A stretch of DNA of 64,000 nucleotides from Neoechinorhynchus agilis (GCA_051530055.1 CM121343.1:1-64000); one strand, 5' to 3'; counted from the stretch's first letter, positions 21,301 to 32,388 are shown. Numbers and translations: made by a program. The notes: generated by a model not told the origin, from the letters alone.

Positions 21301-22597
21301 TACAAATTTCAAGAAGGAAATTCTTTAAATTTCAAGGCATTACAACATGCGTAAAACTCAGTTTCTGAATTAATCGACATTGATTCATTGAAATATTTGA
21401 CTCTAGGTGAATTAATAGCTCAATGCCAACGAAAAATTTCATATTTATATATAATACCCAAGTTTCTGGCTGAATACTAAACCGATCGCTTACACGGCTA
21501 TTTGACAAGATGATATTATCAAACAAAGAATGATCAAAGTAAAATTGAAGAATCGTTTGTGGATTTTTCTAGACTTCCAAATATTCTTTGCGAGTAAAAG
21601 GTAACTAAAGAATTGTGGTGTGAATATACTCGCCCGATTAACAGGTATTTTACTAAGAAATATTTCGGAAAGCGATCAAATAAAGCACTTAGAAGAGGCT
21701 TCCTCTTTCAAGATATCTTCATATCTCTCACCCGGGTGGCGATTATGGTTGCGACACTTAAAACTAAATTATCAAAATGAGATGAAATTTGATACCCTTC
21801 TCTTTTTAAGATCATTGCTATAAAGGCGCCAATATCAACGTAGCCAATGATTCCATCAATAATTTGTTTTTGACTTTACTTGAACCGCGTACATCATAAA
21901 TGGCCTCGAGCCAAATGCGTTTGATGAACTTATAATAAGGACTATCGCGACCTTCGATGACACCTTCTAACCATCTCCAACGAATATTCGAATTGAGGGC
22001 ATCAAAGTATTCCGATAGTACGAATGTTTGGACAAACGAAAATCTACATATTAGCTTCTCAACAATATCGCCACGGACGCACATACTGAATAATTTCATT
22101 AGTTGGAAAAGCCATTGTTGGTTTTCGTTCGTGGCACTAATTCTCTCCAAATCCTCACTGATTTGTCTAACCATCGAAGGAACTATCAAAGCATTGTAGA
22201 TTTGCTTCTACAAATGCCCAAGTTAAAAAGAAGCAAAAGTGCAACTCACCAAAATACGCCGAATAAATGTTTGATCATTGAGCCACGAAGCGAATTTGAT
22301 TGGGAAAACGATGCTAAGAATAGACTCATGCGATGAGAAATCAAGGGACCCAAAATTATCGATTAGATGTTGTTTCGATACAATTGCCTATTATGAAAAC
22401 GAACAAACTTAGATACAAAATCGAGAAACCATTGTACTTAACCAGTTTTTTCTTCGCCAGAACACCTCTAATGAACGACTGTATCGTTATTGCACTTGAA
22501 TTTCTCATCCGTTTCACCTAAACGCAAGTCATTCCAACGAACACTCAAATCACCCGAATACCATGTGAGAACGTCGATACGATAACACTTGGTCCAT
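18304..22597 (-). CDS. UBE3C/HUL5-type HECT E3 ubiquitin ligase
   Basis: The product transfers ubiquitin through a HECT cysteine; UBE3C works with the proteasome. Exons read by frame and splice signals: 22562-22597 (MDQVLSYRRSHM), 22443-22517 (IQ motif AITIQSFIRGVLAKKKL), 22250-22387, about 21840-22207, then one or more unresolved exons, 20851-20953, 18887-20784 and 18304-18840. Introns between clear exons are 44, 55, 42, 66 and 46 bp. The HECT domain starts near IRRNHIYEDG, with YGVDGGGILREF in the N-lobe and the active Cys in TAQTCINALGLP (codon 18403-18405); the end QSGFELA has the conserved Phe near the C-terminus. About 1050 residues are resolved, close to the 1083 of human UBE3C. The IQ motif separates it from other HECT families except UBE3B; HECT similarity favours UBE3C. 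The start is the first ATG after an in-frame stop. Confidence 0.9.
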
Positions 22598-22639
22598 TAT
22601 TTCGCCCAGAGATTTCTAGAAAGAATAGATTAAAGCAAA

Positions 22640-23100
22640 GCTCTTAGCCTCGTACCGTGTGACTGGCGCCATTATAGGATTGTCCTTTCTTCGGCCTAAT
22701 AACTCCATCGAATAGCTGAAGCGTACAAGAAGGATCCATGTCCGAAAATGGTTTCAATACAAAACGCGCGCGCGCGCGTCGACACCGCATAGAAACAACT
22801 GCGATTCTTCTGTGTTCTTGTTGTGTGCATGGTCTGAGTTTTAATAAATCTTCTGGGAGTCGCATGCGATGGTACCTCCCGGTGACAGAGGCAGATGAGG
22901 ACGCAGCTCGAGGGGAAAGGTGGGAGGACAGTGTGAGCGGAGATCTCAAAACGTTGGGAGAGAACAAAGACGAAAACCGACAATGCTGAAAAGAACCACC
23001 TCTCAAGTGAGAGAAAAGTTCAAAGAAATATTGTTTGTGAGTGTTCAACATTTGCGACGTGCAACCCGCACACACAAGTGACCAAATGATCAAACAGATC
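22640..23100 (-). mobile_element. Diverged relative of the LTR-like repeat at 11379 (fossil)
   Basis: The reverse strand shares blocks with the 355-bp repeat: a GATCTCCGCTCACACTGTCC-type block, CTCGAGCTGCG, and AGGTACCATCGCATGCGAC. A short run of alternating CG (22765-22778) lies inside. It is probably an end repeat of a related Ty3/gypsy element, alone and old. Confidence 0.5.
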
Positions 23101-23104
23101 AACT

Positions 23105-23495
23105 CCGCATCTTCCCAAATGTCCTGCTCGAGAGTTACATTCTTTTCGTTTCAATTGGCAGTACTTCAATGAGCCATTTTCAAGAACTCGAGTTCAATGA
23201 ACAAAAAGAAAACCTGTCAAAAGTTACTGTTTTTTGGTATTATCGAATGCGGGTTTCCATGAATACGAGATAAAAAGGAGCTGCTTTGGGTTACAAACAT
23301 TCGAGGAAACGAGCAATTTTCGCTCATGAGCTCTACTATAAGATTTATAGTTAAACAACCTTAGACTGAGGTTATGGCCATTATATAGTTTTTATGTATA
23401 CTTTCTCGACGAAGGACAAAAATTGAACAAGCTTTGAAAGTTAGTTCATCAACTTAATGTGGTTTTGGGCAATCAAAAATCTAACCCAGCCATCG
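23105..23495. other. No gene seen
   Basis: No supported feature. Confidence 0.4.
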
Positions 23496-23499
23496 GGGT

Positions 23500-24125
23500 G
23501 ATTCGGTGTCGGTCTCAGGTCCAGACAAATGGGGAGGGTTGGTGTCAGGAAGGGCATCCGACCGTAAAACCTTGAGCTAGAAACACATCAGCAATGTCAA
23601 GTCTAATAACTCCGATCGATCGGGCTTGTTTATTAGGTCATGCCACGCGCAAACCCGGCGGCCGGAGTTTGTGAAAAAAATTCAGGGTTACCGGATCAAC
23701 GACGGGTCCGGCTAAAGAAGCGAGTCGCTTTCAAAATACGAATCGGCACCCTGAACGTAGGTTCAATGACCGGGGGAAGCAGGGAAGTGGCCGACTTGAT
23801 GAGGAAGAGAAAAATCGAAATTCTTGGCGTTCAGGAGGTTAGATGGAAAGGAGGAAAGGCTAGAGAATTAGGCGACGGATTTAAACTGTTCTATAGTGGA
23901 GGAGCAAGTGGTAGGAACGGAGTGGGCGTCATAGTATCAAAGGATTTAGGGGACAGCGTCGTGGAGGTGACACGGACTATCGATCGGATGATGGCGCTGA
24001 AGGTAAGCGTTAACGGCGAAGCTACAGCAATAGTTTCTGCGTATGCCTCCCAAGTCGGTTGTAGTGAAGAGGAGAAGGAATTTTGGCTGGATTTATCGGA
24101 AGTTACAGAAATAGAAAAAGTATGA
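23500..24125 (+). mobile_element. RTE-type LINE 5' fragment with endonuclease start
   Basis: The leader contains GGAAGGGCATCCGACCGTAA, a string I recall from the 5' region of RTE-like elements. The frame at 23640-24125 gives IRIGTLNVGSMTGGSREVAD, then KIEILGVQEVRWKGGKAREL, YSGGASGRNGVGVIV and SAYASQVGCSEEEKEFW. This is the first half of the AP-endonuclease often mislabelled craniofacial development protein 2. It is truncated at about 24120 with no reverse transcriptase. Confidence 0.8.
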
Positions 24126-24324
24126 AGCACATGACGGCGTTGTTCACATTTTGCTCGAAGCTGAAGCTCGAGCAACAATCGATGTTTATGTGGAAGTGGA
24201 GAAAAATTATATATCCAAGAATCACTTTTATAATTTTCCCCCACTCACATATTCATGGATTTTATCTTTAAAAATCGATGATTATATATTGGAAAGACAT
24301 CGTCAGTCAAGTCAGAGGAGAATG

Positions 24325-24420
24325 GGGACCATGCATTTGGTGCAACATCGCACACTCAGGACCAATTGCAAACGCCGAAAATGGAGGACTCCTGCGATTG
24401 TGATGAAGCTATAATCGACG
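24325..24420 (+). pseudogene. Third, partial copy of the 112-aa family
   Basis: Plus-strand sequence encodes HAFGATSHTQDQLQTPKMED and SCDCDEA, close to residues 43-70 of the frame at 12847. It ends in a stop right after DEA. Nothing else of the family is present. Confidence 0.6.
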
Positions 24421-24479
24421 AGCAATTTTTATTTGTGTTCTCCGATCTACAGTTGAAGTTGTTCACTGTGACAATTTGC

Positions 24480-25130
24480 GGTTTACGTTAAATGCCATAA
24501 ATTGCCTGCAATTCGCTCTTGAGCGACAAATGGAGTTCCTTTCCGCAATCTCGAACCAATAGAAGCCTTTCATCATTATCGTTTAGGACTCCAATCCCAT
24601 GTGTCCCCATAATTTCCGATGCAACACTGGTGTCAGCTCGAACTTTCGCGTTCATATCTCCCATTGCGAATAGGGGATCTTTGGCAGTTGCAGTTAGATC
24701 AGTCAGTTGTTCATAGAAGAGATCCTTGTCAATATCCGAATGCTGTTCCGTTGGGGCATAACAAACAATGATTGAAATCTACGCATGCTTTGTCCGAAAC
24801 TTGGCTTTTAACAATCTTTCATTTACTGGCGTCCATTCTGTGAGGACCTCCTACATCTCCTGTGTAACGACAAGCGCTATGCCGTGTTTTTTCCTCGGTG
24901 CGTAACATGAGTACAAATCCATCAACTCCCCAACCGTTTGGTCCCTTTCCCTGCCCATCTGCACTCCTGAAGAGCCAACAGAGCAAGACGATATTGAAAG
25001 AACATCTTTTCCAGTGTTCCTTTCCGTCCATTGTCCGAACATTAAAAATGACGCTATGAACGTTATCTTCTTTGAAGAAAAATCCGCGGTTCTGTTTAGG
25101 TTGTCAGTCCGAGGTCGTAGTCCGTGAGAT
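24480..25130 (-). mobile_element. RTE-type endonuclease fragment, second half
   Basis: Reverse-strand frames show FNVRTMDGKEHW-like start, GELMDLYSCYAPRKKHGIAL, EWTPVNERLLKAKFRTKHA, VCYAPTEQHSDIDKDLFYEQ and MGDMNAKV, then GTHGIGVLNDNDERLL. These are the endonuclease blocks YAPT, GDMNAKVG and G-x-HG-x-G. At least two frameshifts and one stop are present, so it is dead. Confidence 0.7.
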
Positions 25131-25134
25131 CCGC

Positions 25135-25740
25135 CCGGCAAAAAGTTCTTTGTAGGTTTCACAATCATTTGGTTTTGTTTTTACGAGGGCGGGGATTGGC
25201 ACACCGTACGTTGACGAATATAATTGAATGGAGTTGCTCTATTCAGACGAATAGGAAAACACCTGCGCTTGGTACTAATTTTTTGACGTTTAAAGGCAGC
25301 AGGAATCAAATGAGGGATTCAAGATCAATTCGATAATCAGTATTACTCTTGCTAGCTGGTTGAACTTAATATAAGACGTATATATTCTTTAAAGACTAAC
25401 TTTTCGTAATTATTTATTAGCTCTTAATTTGTTTGTACGTGGCTGGCTTTATCGTTATGCAGAGCTATAAATATTGGAATAAGAGAGAATTTCCGACAAT
25501 TAGAAATCTTGCAGCGCAAAAATAAAGGGATTCAATGGTAGAAAGAAAAATAAATGGTTATGTTACCCAATAAAGCTAAAATTGTGTAATTAACCCCTAA
25601 TTTTACCTTTAAGACATCTTCAAGCCGCATATTAGGAACTTTGATATCTTTAGTCTTGCTTAAAAACGGTATACATCACATTGTGTTTTCGGTTATCCGA
25701 AACTGATCCCGTATCCGAATGGTGTTAGAGTAAAGGGTGT
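25135..25740. other. No gene seen
   Basis: AT-rich; no supported feature. Confidence 0.4.
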
Positions 25741-25744
25741 GAAT

Positions 25745-25865
25745 CATAGAATTGAACAATTTGATAAAATTAAAGATATTATAATTACGTTTATCCCAGA
25801 CGGGAGGACAGAAGAGTGGTCAGAGTTTGCTGGGGGGGTATTCGTATTATGTTTCGAAACCCGCA
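25745..25865 (-). mobile_element. Short LINE fragment related to 2210-2340
   Basis: ATTGAACAATTT-ATAAAATT-AGAT followed by TTATCCCA and a GAGTTTGC-GGGGG block occur here and at 2212-2350 in the same order. It is a small remnant of the LINE endonuclease region. Confidence 0.45.
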
Positions 25866-25904
25866 CAGCAGCGTGATCAATAACCGCGGCTATTTTGTAG
25901 ACTA

Positions 25905-26099
25905 ATGAGTTCGATCTGGAAGTCGTGGGCCATTTCCAGCCTAGTGTTTTTCTCAAGAGGTCGCCCTCCCGAACACAAGCCACTCTTCATTCAAGAGTTC
26001 TTCAGGCACATTGATTTGCTACCAAAATCCTGGGCTGGGTTCCTGAAGGATCTTTGCCTGCAACGGTGCAATCGTTGGACATCTTACTCACATTCCTAA
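25905..26099 (+). pseudogene. Unrecognised coding fragment (IWK-WAIS type), second member
   Basis: The frame reads MSSIWKSWAISSLVFFSRGR and PPEHKPLFIQEFFRHIDLLP, clearly related to the reverse-strand piece at 9300-9530. Identity is about half over 35 residues. Function unknown. It lies 80 bases upstream of the MARF1-like frame, but nothing links the two. Confidence 0.35.
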
Positions 26100-26181
26100 T
26101 TTATACTCATTGTCCATCGCACTGACTTATACTTGACTTATACCCGATATGCTGAATAAATTCTCTTTTAGTTTTTAGGGT

Positions 26182-28923
26182 TTGTGGATTTTTGTTAGGC
26201 GGTCGATACTAATAAAAAGGTACGATGGTCGAATATGGAAACTAGACAAATCACTACATTTGCCCTTTATGTTCAACCGGACCCGAACTTCAGGGCTCAA
26301 AGTAACCAAGAGCGGTCGCAAAGAACCTGGTAATAGACAAACTGCGATTACTAAGGAGTTCATTGGAACTAGGGATTATTCGGAAAGATCTGTTTACCGA
26401 TATGAACCAGTTGTTCTACATGTTTCCAATCTGGACTATAAAATGAGTCGAGAAGAGTGGAGTCTATATTTTCACAAATGCTTCTCACAGATAGCCAGCA
26501 TCATCAAGATCGAACTACGTGATTCCAACCCGATGAACAGTAATGAACGCACTTATCGAACAAAGTCACTCAATGGATTTATCACGGTTGCTCACGAATC
26601 TGATGCAATGCAAATCATAAGCAGATTTCATAACAAAAAAGTGGGATATCGTCGTCTACAAATCCATATATTGGCACGCAATGTTGAGCGTAACGGCCGT
26701 CAAAGTAATGTAATAGATCTTGAGCTTCTGAAAGATAGGATCTCTTTCTTACTTTCTGGTCATGATCAGATGACGCTTACGGATTTGAACAATATTTACC
26801 GTCAGCATTTCACTGATTATAATATAACGAGCACTGAGTTGCTTAAGATTCCACGGGTAGTTGACGTTATTAGTTCAACAAATAGAGGTATATCGGTAAG
26901 ATTGCGTGACACTTGGGGTTCGGATTCGGATGCAAAAGTCAGCAATATTGAGCCATCTGATTGGCAACCCTTACAATTGCGAGTTACCTGTGACAATTGT
27001 CGTAGTGCTACTGTATACTCACCAATGGAAGCTACCGTTAAGGTTGAATCTCCGTCTTTGAGCACGTTCAGTGGAAACGTTCGGAGATTGTTGGAACAAC
27101 ACGGCGGATCGGTGGATTTATCTCGATTTGTGTCTTGCTATAATGCTTTATTTAAACCACTGATCACGAACGCATCTTCTGGCATTTGCTTGGAACATTA
27201 CATTAGCTGTGTGGAGGGCGTTACTATCATGTCTGATTCTACCAACACCCCCCAATGTGGAGAAAAATGCGGATCCGGTTTTTCTACCCTTTCTCCGGAC
27301 TACCAGATAATAAAAAGAGTATCGTTGTATGAAGTATCTAATCGACAATCGAACAATAAACCATTATGTACGATAATTCAATCCAAGACAACACTAGAGC
27401 GTGAGATTTTGAAGATATTAGAGAACGAAACTCACTGTGTGATACCAGCGTGTACGTTTTTGAACGCCTATCACCGTCGATTTCATAGACAACTACGAGT
27501 AGCCGACTATGGATGTCGAAAAATCAGTGAACTATTTCAATCATTGCCCGCGTATTTACAAGTCATCGGATCATTTAATGATCAATACCTTACATTGCCT
27601 CATACCGTTCAAATGCAAAGGTTTCAATTGTCTCTAAGAAGGATATTCAGATCGACAAACAAAGAGTCAATAAATCTTGAAACTTTACTCGATTATTGGA
27701 CGCTGTTAATCGGAAAGGCTTTTGATCCATATGATTTCGGCGTTACCTCAATACTTGATTTGTTGTATTGTCTTCGATCATCCAAAGAATTTAAGATAGT
27801 CACAACATCAGTGTCTTCTACAATCTTTAGATTCGTTAAATCTAAACAATGCCTTAACTTAACCAATGATATTTTGAATATTATGATTGACAAAGGTGGA
27901 CTTCAAATTCGATGTTATGACTTACTAAACGAATTAGCCAACAGGCTAGGGAAACGATTTGCAGATTTTACAGATCTTGAATACGACTTTGATCTACTTT
28001 TAGACTATGTCGACTGTTCCTTGATTCAGTTATCAGAATGTCTCGCTACTATGGAACAGCAGGTTACAGTAAGTCAAACTGGCCTTAAACTGGTACTGGG
28101 AGCTAAACTAGTCAAATTAGTTTCTAGAGGCGGCCGAAACTCGACCAACATTTCAGATTTGAAGCATTTGTGGTTTTCGGAAGAGATTGACGCACTTGAC
28201 ATCAATGCCTATGGATTCATTGATTTTTCTGATATGTTGATACACATGAAGGAGTATGTGAGTGTTCTTGGTAACGGCTATGTAGAAATATGCCCCCGTC
28301 GAATTCGCTGTATTCTTCTATCAACTATAATTGACCTATTAGATACCCAACTCAATTACGAAGATCAAATAGAACTCGATATATACGAATTCCAATCTAG
28401 AGTTAAAAATCAGTTCAATGTCCAGGTCAGATTATGTGATATCGCTTCTTGTCTGGGTGACGAATTAGTCTCAATAAAAATTTCATCATTCAAATCGATT
28501 GATACAGTTCGCATTTCTGGCACAAAGTGTCTTATGTTCGCCAAGGCAATATTATCAATTTTCTATGAGCGATATGATATGATCAGACTGAACAATTATC
28601 CGCCCGGATATTCTAAACCTACGAGTGAACTTTGTCTAGATGAAATAATGCACATTTATGAACGAAAATTCGGCTTACCTTTAGACCCAATCAATTATGG
28701 ATGTTACTCGTATCCATCGCTTTTGTCAAGGATGCCTGACATTATCTCATTTCGACATCTTGTTACGAATGGTGGATCGGATCTTACTTTAATTTCGTTA
28801 TCCCTTGCTTTCCAGTCCCTTTATTACCATTGGGTCAATTCCGTAAAAGTTGGGAATGCGAGCCAATTGATAAGAAATAAAATAGAGCAATGCTCACCGT
28901 TAAACAAATTCGTCGACAACTGA
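26182..28923 (+). CDS. MARF1/limkain b1-like protein: RRM plus about eight LOTUS domains
   Basis: A single open frame of 913 codons. Residues about 75-165 form an RRM (EPVVLHVSNLDYKMSREEW; FITVAHESDAM). LOTUS-like helix units follow near residues 176-245, 293-350, 405-475, 477-545, 560-630, 634-700, 706-775 and 787-860. A typical one is LERE-ILKILENETHCVIP ending in a hydrophobic VIGSF strand. MARF1 proteins have a NYN ribonuclease domain, RRM(s) and eight LOTUS domains and control mRNA levels in oocytes. The NYN nuclease is not in this frame and not found in the 2 kb upstream. An acceptor-like TTTTTAG lies at about 26178, so earlier exons may exist and the chosen ATG is uncertain. There is no intron in 2.7 kb. 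Confidence 0.8.
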   Translation: MWIFVRRSILIKRYDGRIWKLDKSLHLPFMFNRTRTSGLKVTKSGRKEPGNRQTAITKEFIGTRDYSERSVYRYEPVVLHVSNLDYKMSREEWSLYFHKCFSQIASIIKIELRDSNPMNSNERTYRTKSLNGFITVAHESDAMQIISRFHNKKVGYRRLQIHILARNVERNGRQSNVIDLELLKDRISFLLSGHDQMTLTDLNNIYRQHFTDYNITSTELLKIPRVVDVISSTNRGISVRLRDTWGSDSDAKVSNIEPSDWQPLQLRVTCDNCRSATVYSPMEATVKVESPSLSTFSGNVRRLLEQHGGSVDLSRFVSCYNALFKPLITNASSGICLEHYISCVEGVTIMSDSTNTPQCGEKCGSGFSTLSPDYQIIKRVSLYEVSNRQSNNKPLCTIIQSKTTLEREILKILENETHCVIPACTFLNAYHRRFHRQLRVADYGCRKISELFQSLPAYLQVIGSFNDQYLTLPHTVQMQRFQLSLRRIFRSTNKESINLETLLDYWTLLIGKAFDPYDFGVTSILDLLYCLRSSKEFKIVTTSVSSTIFRFVKSKQCLNLTNDILNIMIDKGGLQIRCYDLLNELANRLGKRFADFTDLEYDFDLLLDYVDCSLIQLSECLATMEQQVTVSQTGLKLVLGAKLVKLVSRGGRNSTNISDLKHLWFSEEIDALDINAYGFIDFSDMLIHMKEYVSVLGNGYVEICPRRIRCILLSTIIDLLDTQLNYEDQIELDIYEFQSRVKNQFNVQVRLCDIASCLGDELVSIKISSFKSIDTVRISGTKCLMFAKAILSIFYERYDMIRLNNYPPGYSKPTSELCLDEIMHIYERKFGLPLDPINYGCYSYPSLLSRMPDIISFRHLVTNGGSDLTLISLSLAFQSLYYHWVNSVKVGNASQLIRNKIEQCSPLNKFVDN

Positions 28924-28975
28924 AGCGATTTGCTGGCTGTCAATCGCGAGGATTTCTCTGCATTCTTCATTGTAA

Positions 28976-28981
28976 AATAAA
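28976..28981 (+). terminator. Poly(A) signal AATAAA for the MARF1-like gene
   Basis: AATAAA 53 bases past the stop codon at 28921-28923. Confidence 0.6.
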
Positions 28982-29243
28982 GAATCCTTAATTTAGTAAA
29001 ATGTCGTAGGCGGCAATTGGCTTTCACGTGAAGGCATTTAAGAGTAGTTTTTGATAATAAAACTCTTGTGGAACAAAACGACTTCATCATATACCCGGCC
29101 ATTTCTGTAAAAAGCAATTCAAATACTCTTAACTTGGTCGTTAATTAAGCCGCCGCATTTCCTGGAACGTTTATTATTTCTACAAATAATGTTCTTTAGC
29201 TGTTGTGAAAAGACCCATCGACCGTAATTTGCTGCATCAAACT

Positions 29244-29555
29244 ATGGACTATAGCCCCTTACCGCGATTTCGTTATCCATCAAATTTTTGTGCCATAAAA
29301 ACGCACTTGTTGTGTTTTATCCACTTTGACGATTACCGATTGCTAGAAAAACTGGTCGCCGATCTAATCAACGTGTTTCTTGGAAAAATAGGTAAATAAT
29401 TAAGTGGCAACATTGTTTCATCTAGAAACGGATTACCCGATTGGTATAGTTTTATTCGTTATTGGCTTTTCTATACAAAAAAACCCGATTTATCTGATAA
29501 TTTTAGAGTGTGGTTAGTTTATGAATTGTTATTGTGGCGTGGAAGGTTTTTTTGA
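29244..29555 (+). other. Exon-like coding stretches, possible small gene
   Basis: Two protein-like pieces in different frames are present. The first (29244-29397) reads MDYSPLPRFRYPSNFCAIKT then LLEKLVADLINVFLGKIG, ends at a GTAAAT donor and is preceded by an acceptor-like TTCTTTAG. The second (about 29434-29550) reads NGLPDWYSFIRYWLFYTKKP and DNFRVWLVYELLLWRGRFF after ATCTAG. The gap between them is only about 35 bp and the phases do not fit a simple junction. No family is recognised. Confidence 0.3.
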
Positions 29556-29704
29556 CAAATGGAAGAAAATCCTGGTACAAATCAGGGGCGCACTCGTGTT
29601 CTATAATCTCAAGATTTTGTGTCAAACAAGTAAACAGTTTATAAATAAACAAACATGCAAAACAAATCATCAATAGCAGAGATCGAGATCGGAAAACGAA
29701 TAAA

Positions 29705-31316
29705 TTACAGCGGATCAAGTACCTGCATCTTGGCGGTTCCCCTGTGGGCACGGTTGTTGTGGAGAATCGCAAGCTTGTAGAAGGTGGTAGTATAATTGCA
29801 TGATGTGCACCGGACAGCTCCGCCTTGCAAATGCAATCCCAGATGATCCACTTGATTCTCGAGTGCACAATCTATGCGCACTTTGCAAAAAGAGCAAATA
29901 ATATTGTCTTTTTGAAGCTTCACGGTATTGGATTTCTTAAGATGCGATTTCGAGAGCGTCTTCTTTTTGTTCGAATGAATGAAGACATCGACTTGTCGAC
30001 TGATTTCCATTATTCCCTCATACCTCTCAGGGTAGTAGGCAGTGTAGATCCGGAAATAATCGAGGAACATTTGTTCAATTTGTTTTCCTTTTGAGTGTGC
30101 ATTCACCTTTTGTCTCATTTCCAAAAGGCGGCCAGCGATGTGCTGCAAGAGTTGGTCGAAAGAGAGGTTTTCATAGAGAATAAATCCACACAGTGATTCA
30201 GTGTTCAAAATGGTCCCGAAAGTGCTCTCGTATAATTTTAACGTGTTCATGGCTGTATTGTTTCCCAAATCATGATAAGACTCGTTCAATACGCCCACCG
30301 ACTGATGAATCTGTGCGATGTGTTGGCGCATTGACTCCTGACTTTCTCCGCGATAGAAGCATTTAGCGCATTTGAACTGCTTCAATGGATTGATCAAGGG
30401 CATTGAGGATGGAAGATTTGGTTCGCCAATATAAAAGCGTGGAACATCGATCGGCACTTTAGACTGGGCCACCAAATGGTTCAATTGGAACATGTCCTTA
30501 TGACCTGACTCGTTTTCCATCTTTATAAACTTTTGCGGGTGCGATAGCTCGGCGGATCTATCTAGCGCGCCCGCACAAAACGGTTGACGTTTTCGTCGGT
30601 GGCTTGAGTGACGATGTCTCTCCAGGATGTACATATCGATTGTGGCCTTCGCTTCCTCCTCCGGTAAGACCTCTACAACCGCTTCGTGTGGCTCGTATTT
30701 TTTCCTGTTCCGAATGTGCTTTTGGACGTCCGACTTATAGTTCGCTCTTTGGCCACAAAATGAACATTTGAACGGTTTGAGGTTATGGTGTGCCGCCATG
30801 TGGATATAGAATTTGTCAGTTGAATAAGTCCCGAACTTGAAACAGATATCGCACTCCATTCGACCCGCTCGTTGGCTCCTTGGACCCGGCAGTCGCACTT
30901 TCATGGACGACATCGCAGGCGTTGGCAGAACTGATTTAGCGCCCGTTGTGTCCCTACGATAGCAACCCTGTTCAAGTTTAAACCTTTCTTAAGGTGTACT
31001 CACATTATTCGACTCGTGATAGATACAACTCTAGGTTGGTCCTTATGCTTTCTGCTTTGATGCTTGCATACATCGGCCCGATATTTGGATTTGTACGGAC
31101 AATAATGGCACTCATACAGTCGACATTGAATCTTTTGTCCACTTGAGAGTGCGGACTCCGGTTTAATGGAGGTTTCCCTGGTTAAACGATTATCCGAGTA
31201 CTCATTAGAAGATATGGCTAAAAGATCGAGTCAAATGTCACGCGAACTAGACACTTACCCAAGTACGCATTCAACTCAGCGTGGATTTGCTTGGGAGTAA
31301 TCGCCGATAGTTCCAT
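29705..31316 (-). CDS. C2H2 zinc-finger protein, three exons
   Basis: Exons: 31259-31316 (MELSAITPKQIHAELNAYL), 31004-31217 and 29705-30953. Introns are 41 bp (GTAAGT...TTTTAG) and 50 bp (GTGAGT...TCGTAG), and both junctions keep the frame (TTGG|CC and AAT|GG). The product is 506 residues. Six C2H2-like fingers: C56-C59-H72-H77, C125-C128-H142-H146, one from C154, CAKCFYRGESQESMRQHIAQ in the middle, and a C-terminal pair at about 444-465 and 473-494. Fingers are spread out, not in a TGEKP-linked array, so a classical long-site DNA-binding array is unlikely. It is probably a nuclear nucleic-acid-binding protein. It resembles REST-like spaced-finger proteins only in layout. No orthologue is named. 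Confidence 0.85.
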
Positions 31317-31340
31317 CTTTTTATAAGTATTCACCGCTAC

Positions 31341-31364
31341 CAACAACAACAACAACAACAACAG
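31341..31364. repeat. (CAA)n microsatellite
   Basis: Eight tandem CAA units 25 bases upstream of the zinc-finger start codon, that is, within its likely 5' leader or promoter. Confidence 0.9.
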
Positions 31365-31369
31365 CTACA

Positions 31370-32365
31370 AATCAGAAACAAAAATTATATTCACAGCAGC
31401 AGCCGTCGTCGTCGGCCCAAGGTCCGTTATGATCGCAAACCTGATGTAATGCCGCCTGTGGCCCCCCATTGATTATTCATTCGGTGCCGCAGCCTTTGTA
31501 CCTGCGTGTTCATCGAGTATTCATTGTTTTTGATCATTACATCAACTAAGGCCGATCGATGCGCTCTACTTGTGCTGGACGCAACGGCAAACACGGACCC
31601 GCTAAGACGAATCTTTGTGAAATCCTAGAAGTATTTAAAGCACAATGCCCTTGAATAAGACAAATTGGCAATTACCTTGACCAGGACCCTTCTTGTAACA
31701 TGGATATATCAAATTATGAACTAATGAAGCGCTTCTATTCTTTGAAAAGCATCCTTAATTACATTCGTAATTTTTTTTGAAGAATCCGATTTCAGCCTTT
31801 GGTCAGTTTACCTAAAAATACCTACAAACGGAAGCAAAAATCCCTTCGGTCAATTTGATCGTCCAAAGACGTCAAGTCCTGTAACTCGACAAAGAATGCT
31901 TAAAATACAAGTTGGTGGATTTTCGATTAATCTCACAACCGCGTGTTATTCTTTTCGATTGTCCTTAGTCAATTTAAGCAGTTAAAAACAAATTAAGAAG
32001 TAATACGTCGAGGCAAATGCCACATTTGAGTGATATGCCGTTTTTGGACCGCAATCGTTTCTATGTTATTGGTTGTGAAATTGGAATAAAATTTTAAACA
32101 ATTAGACGGCAATCATTTCTATTTTCCAAGCTGTAGAGTCTGAATAGAATTTAAAAAATCGAACAGCATGTTCCGGGTAATAATAACACATTTGATTAAT
32201 GCACTCGTGTACGTCGAGTAAAATTAATTTATTTGGAAGCAAAGGTATTGTTGGAGATTAATGAAACTTGAAGATTAAATCCAGCAATCAAAGGTAAAAA
32301 AGCTAAAAAGAAGGAAATTATTGCGGGTCAGAATATTACATATCTACCAGCGAGTCGGTCACAGC
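31370..32365. other. No gene seen
   Basis: AT-rich sequence upstream of the zinc-finger gene up to the assembly gap. No frame or repeat is supported. Confidence 0.5.
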
Positions 32366-32388
32366 NNNNNNNNNNNNNNNNNNNNNNN
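32366..32388. other. Assembly gap (23 N)
   Basis: A run of N at the left edge of the 112-bp satellite. The array begins directly after it, so the true left border and length are unknown. Confidence 0.99.

Noticed and set aside
22765-22778. Alternating CG run as a Z-DNA element
   Set aside because: Seven dinucleotides inside a fossil end repeat. Too short and without context to claim a function.
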